Assembly: GCF_001592945.1 (NCBI RefSeq)
Contig: NZ_LRPB01000023.1
Span: forward strand, 310,001-374,000
From: Roseivirga seohaensis
Lineage (GTDB): Bacteria > Bacteroidota > Bacteroidia > Cytophagales > Cyclobacteriaceae
Length of the DNA: 64,000 nucleotides
Direction of reading: 5' to 3'
In this document: piece after piece, positions 61,155 through 64,000 of the stretch
Layout of the letters: each line of letters begins with the position of its first letter
How positions within the stretch are numbered: position 1 is the first letter of the stretch
Notes under the pieces: model-generated
The model's database searches: none
Seen by the model: the letters and a program-made list of their open reading frames with translations, nothing else
Told to the model about the DNA's origin: nothing
Made by a program: the position numbers and the translations under genes

Positions 61155-62333
61155 CTATTTCAAAAACTCATAGATACCCGCTACGCCTTGGCCACCGCCT
61201 ACACAAGCCGTTACCATTCCGTATTTAGCATTGCCCCTTCTTCTCATCTCGTTGAAGAGTTGAACCGAAAGTTTTGCTCCTGAACATCCAAGCGGATGAC
61301 CTAAAGCAATTGCCCCACCATTAACATTCAAAATTGAGCGATCTAAATCCAGCTCTTTGATTACTGCCAAAGACTGGGCACCAAAGGCTTCGTTCAATTC
61401 AATCAAATCAAGATCGGACTGTTTCAAACCTGCTTGCTTCAATGCTTTTGGCACAGCGTCTACTGGACCAATTCCCATAATTCTTGGGTGAACACCCACA
61501 GCTGTGTAAGTAACCATTCGGGCGATAGGCTCTAAACCGAGTTCCTTTACCATTTTCTCAGACATTACCATCACGAAAGATGCACCATCTGAAACCGGAG
61601 AAGAGTTACCAGCCGTAACCTGACCACCTTGCGCAAATACAGGTCTTAATCCTGCCAATACTTCCATAGAAGTATCCGCTCTTGGTCCTTCATCTTTATC
61701 TACGGTGTAAGATTTTTCAGCCATCTTACCGTTAGCGTCAACGAATTTCTCAGTTACTTTTATCGGAACAATTTCATCATCGAACTTGCCATCTGCTTGT
61801 GCTTTCACAGCCTTTTGGTGTGACTCAAAAGCAAATTGGTCAGATTCTTCTCTGGTAATCTTGAATTCTTTTCCAACCTGCTCGGCAGTTAAGCCCATGC
61901 TCAAGTAGTAATCTTTATGCTCTGTAGCCAGCTTGTAATTCAAAGCCGTTTTATAACCCATTACTGGCACTTGACTCATTGATTCTGTTCCGCCTGCAAT
62001 AATACAATCTGCCGTTCCTGCATGAATTCTAGCTGAAGCCAATGCAATAGCTTCTAGACCAGATCCACAATAACGGTTAACCGTTACTCCTGGCACAGGA
62101 ATAGGTAATGACAATAATGAAATCATTCTTCCCATTTGCATTCCTTGCTCTGCCTCAGGCACAGCGTTACCTACGATCAGGTCATCAACTCTGGTTGGGT
62201 CGAAGTTAGCCACCTGGCCCACCAAGTGTTTAATTACTTCAGCAGCCATGTCGTCAGAACGTACACTTTTGAGTACACTGCGCTTGCCACGTCCTACGGC
62301 TGTTCTATATCCTGCAACTATATATGCGTCCAT
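61155..62333 (-). CDS. fadA: Acetyl-CoA C-acyltransferase (thiolase)
   Basis: A 392-residue thiolase. Acylated cysteine C89 (TVNRYCGSGLEAI), H346 (GGAIALGHPLGCSGAK) and C377 (MVTACVGGGQG) are all present. It cleaves 3-ketoacyl-CoA at the end of each beta-oxidation turn. It lies 58 bp after the fused hydratase/dehydrogenase gene, the second gene of the operon. The acetyltransferase (biosynthetic) type is possible but the context favours degradation. Confidence 0.94.
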   Translation of the reverse strand: MDAYIVAGYRTAVGRGKRSVLKSVRSDDMAAEVIKHLVGQVANFDPTRVDDLIVGNAVPEAEQGMQMGRMISLLSLPIPVPGVTVNRYCGSGLEAIALASARIHAGTADCIIAGGTESMSQVPVMGYKTALNYKLATEHKDYYLSMGLTAEQVGKEFKITREESDQFAFESHQKAVKAQADGKFDDEIVPIKVTEKFVDANGKMAEKSYTVDKDEGPRADTSMEVLAGLRPVFAQGGQVTAGNSSPVSDGASFVMVMSEKMVKELGLEPIARMVTYTAVGVHPRIMGIGPVDAVPKALKQAGLKQSDLDLIELNEAFGAQSLAVIKELDLDRSILNVNGGAIALGHPLGCSGAKLSVQLFNEMRRRGNAKYGMVTACVGGGQGVAGIYEFLK

Positions 62334-62391
62334 ATTTTAAGATTTTAGAGGTCAGACATTAGATGTCAGACTAAATTTTTAATGATCGGTT

Positions 62392-64000
62392 TTAGTTTCT
62401 AAGCGGTTTTCCTTTGAAAAGAATGCTGTGAATTCGCTCTAAGGTTTTTGGCTCGGCAGTAAGTGCCAAGAAAGCTTCGCGCTCTAAATCAAGAAGATAT
62501 TGTTCTGAAACTTCCTGCGGAGCAGTTAAATCTCCTCCACACATTACATAACCTACTTTTCTCGCAATTTTAGCATCATGCTCAGAAATATAATTACCGA
62601 AAAGCATTCCGTTAATTCCTGCTTCGAAAAGCGCTAAACCAGTTACACCTTGTACCTTAATGTCTGTTCTTTCCACTGGCTGGGTATAACCTGCTTCATA
62701 AAGTTCGAGCACTTTTTTCTTAGCATCAGAAATCAATCGTTTTCTGTTCATTGTAATGCCATCTGTAGGTCGAAGAATATTCATTCCTCTGGCTTCTTCA
62801 GCTGAAGTAGCAACCTTAGCAGTTGCGATATTCATAAAGGCTTCTTGAAGTCGGTTCAGTTCAGGATCTCCAGCTACATAAGAATCTGCTGCCCTTAAGG
62901 CGAGCTCCTTAGTTCCACCACCACCAGGGATAAGGCCAACGCCTACTTCAACCAAACCAATGTAGGTTTCGGCATGGGCTTGAATGGCATCGCAGTGCAA
63001 TGACAACTCACAACCTCCACCAAGAGCAAGACCAGCTGGCGCTGCCACTACAGGTATTGATGAGAATTTTGCACGTTTCATGGTGTTCTGGAATTGAGCG
63101 ATCATCAAATTGATCTCGTCAAAATCTTGATCTCCTGCATACATAAACAGCATGGCTAAGTTTGCCCCTGCCGAGAAGTTTGGCCCTTCATTTCCAATTA
63201 CCAAACCTTTATAGTCCTTCTCTGCCATAGAAATGGCTGTTTGAATTCCTTCAATGACTTCGGCACCCATTGAATTCATTTTGGTATGGAATTCTAAACA
63301 AAGTACTCCATCTCCGATATCGAAAACAGATGCACCCGCATTGCCCCAAACCTTATTAGTTTCACGGATATTTTCTAAGATGATTAACTCATCTAAGCCC
63401 GGAATTACTTTATATGATTTTGAAGGAATATCATAATAGTGCTTAATTCCTTTTTCGATTTTGTAGAAGGAATCGTTTCCGGCTTCAAGCATTTCATACA
63501 CCCAAGCCGCTGGCTTTAGGTCCATGGCTTCCATTTTATCAACAGTAGCTTTAACACCTAGTAAATCCCAAGTTTCATATGGTCCTAATTCCCAACCAAA
63601 ACCAGCACAAACCGCTTGATCTATTCTGTAGAGTTCGTCTGAAATTTCTGGAATTCTGAACGAAACATATTTGAAGGTATCGTAGAAGGTTGTTCTGTAG
63701 AATTCACCCGCTTTGTCATCAAAGTTGACAAGTGTTTTAATTCTCGCTTTTAGGTTTTCTTCGTCCTTAACAGCATCGAGCGCTTTAAAATTCGCCCTTG
63801 TTCTTTCTCCGTATTCGTAAGTTTTTAAATCAAGCTCAAGAATTTCTGTCTTACCGTTGGTGTCTTTCGTTTTCTTGAAATAGCCTTGTTTAGACTTATC
63901 GCCAAACCAACCTCTTTTATGAACTTCTTCGACAATACCAGGGAGAACAAATTTCTCTCTAGCCTCATCATTTTCTAAGCCTTTGTACAAGTTGTTGGCT
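62392..64000 (-). CDS. 3-hydroxyacyl-CoA dehydrogenase/enoyl-CoA hydratase fusion, partial
   Basis: The 3' part of a gene that enters from the right edge (frame open through 64000, so the start is missing). The visible 536 or so residues hold the hydroxyacyl-CoA dehydrogenase C-terminal helices (about 100-200 of this fragment: FRIPEISDELYRIDQAVCAGFGWELGPYETWDLLGV) and then an enoyl-CoA hydratase domain (GNEGPNFSAGANLAMLF; AAPAGLALGGGCELSLHCDA; EVGVGLIPGGGGTKEL with the glutamate in GLVEVG). The order dehydrogenase then hydratase is opposite to FadB/FadJ and typical of Bacteroidota. It is the first gene of the beta-oxidation operon here. Confidence 0.9.
   Translation of the reverse strand, partial: ANNLYKGLENDEAREKFVLPGIVEEVHKRGWFGDKSKQGYFKKTKDTNGKTEILELDLKTYEYGERTRANFKALDAVKDEENLKARIKTLVNFDDKAGEFYRTTFYDTFKYVSFRIPEISDELYRIDQAVCAGFGWELGPYETWDLLGVKATVDKMEAMDLKPAAWVYEMLEAGNDSFYKIEKGIKHYYDIPSKSYKVIPGLDELIILENIRETNKVWGNAGASVFDIGDGVLCLEFHTKMNSMGAEVIEGIQTAISMAEKDYKGLVIGNEGPNFSAGANLAMLFMYAGDQDFDEINLMIAQFQNTMKRAKFSSIPVVAAPAGLALGGGCELSLHCDAIQAHAETYIGLVEVGVGLIPGGGGTKELALRAADSYVAGDPELNRLQEAFMNIATAKVATSAEEARGMNILRPTDGITMNRKRLISDAKKKVLELYEAGYTQPVERTDIKVQGVTGLALFEAGINGMLFGNYISEHDAKIARKVGYVMCGGDLTAPQEVSEQYLLDLEREAFLALTAEPKTLERIHSILFKGKPLRN

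Overview
The window looks like the chromosome of a Bacteroidota bacterium, most likely a marine gliding cytophagalean (Roseivirga/Fabibacter-type). The evidence is the gliding genes gldD and gldE beside ssb and mutY, the many lipoproteins and DUF families typical of the phylum, near absence of Shine-Dalgarno sequences, and several TAnnTTTG -7 promoter boxes. The sequence is AT-rich.

Layout. 1-7.3 kb: a DUF4287/DUF5655 protein, a pirin, a RhuM-like/Doc toxin pair, a small membrane protein, a large hybrid histidine kinase and a DUF4382 lipoprotein. 7.6-20.3 kb: core genes mutS, two secreted peptidases (M28, M14), a metallo-hydrolase pair, aspartate kinase, ribH, a TPR membrane protein, pdhA and recF. 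20.5-31.4 kb: an eight-gene defence island on the + strand. It holds a DUF4007 protein, a giant P-loop ATPase, a DndC/SspD-like PP-loop enzyme, a 71-residue protein and a cysteine desulfurase, which together form an Ssp-like DNA phosphorothioation set. These are followed without a break by a GHKL/MORC-like ATPase, an SF2 helicase and a PLD-family nuclease that may be its restriction arm. The island ends beside a broken DinB gene next to an intact DinB gene. 31.8-43.4 kb: envelope and signalling genes: DUF4221-like lipoproteins, a protein with about eleven SDHY repeats, a LytS/pseudo-LytS/LytTR operon and a DUF5916 outer-membrane protein. 43.4-49.7 kb: a type III restriction-modification operon on the - strand whose mod and res genes are separated by an AAA ATPase and a DUF4276 (TOPRIM-like) gene, resembling a PARIS-type guard cassette. 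50.2-58.8 kb: core genes recG, gldD, gldE, ssb, mutY, then HU, a TPR protein, a 30-residue mS38/COX24-like basic protein and RNase G. 58.9-64 kb: a beta-oxidation operon (acyl-CoA dehydrogenase, thiolase, fused hydroxyacyl-CoA dehydrogenase/enoyl-CoA hydratase) with a four-helix-bundle gene inside it; the last gene runs off the right edge.

The most interesting parts are the phosphorothioation-like island with a GHKL-helicase-PLD module, the guard-like pair nested inside the type III R-M operon, a perfect 32-bp palindrome inside the RhuM-like gene, and a palindromic repeat translated as part of the type III methyltransferase. Functions are inferred from motifs and gene order only; no database search was possible.
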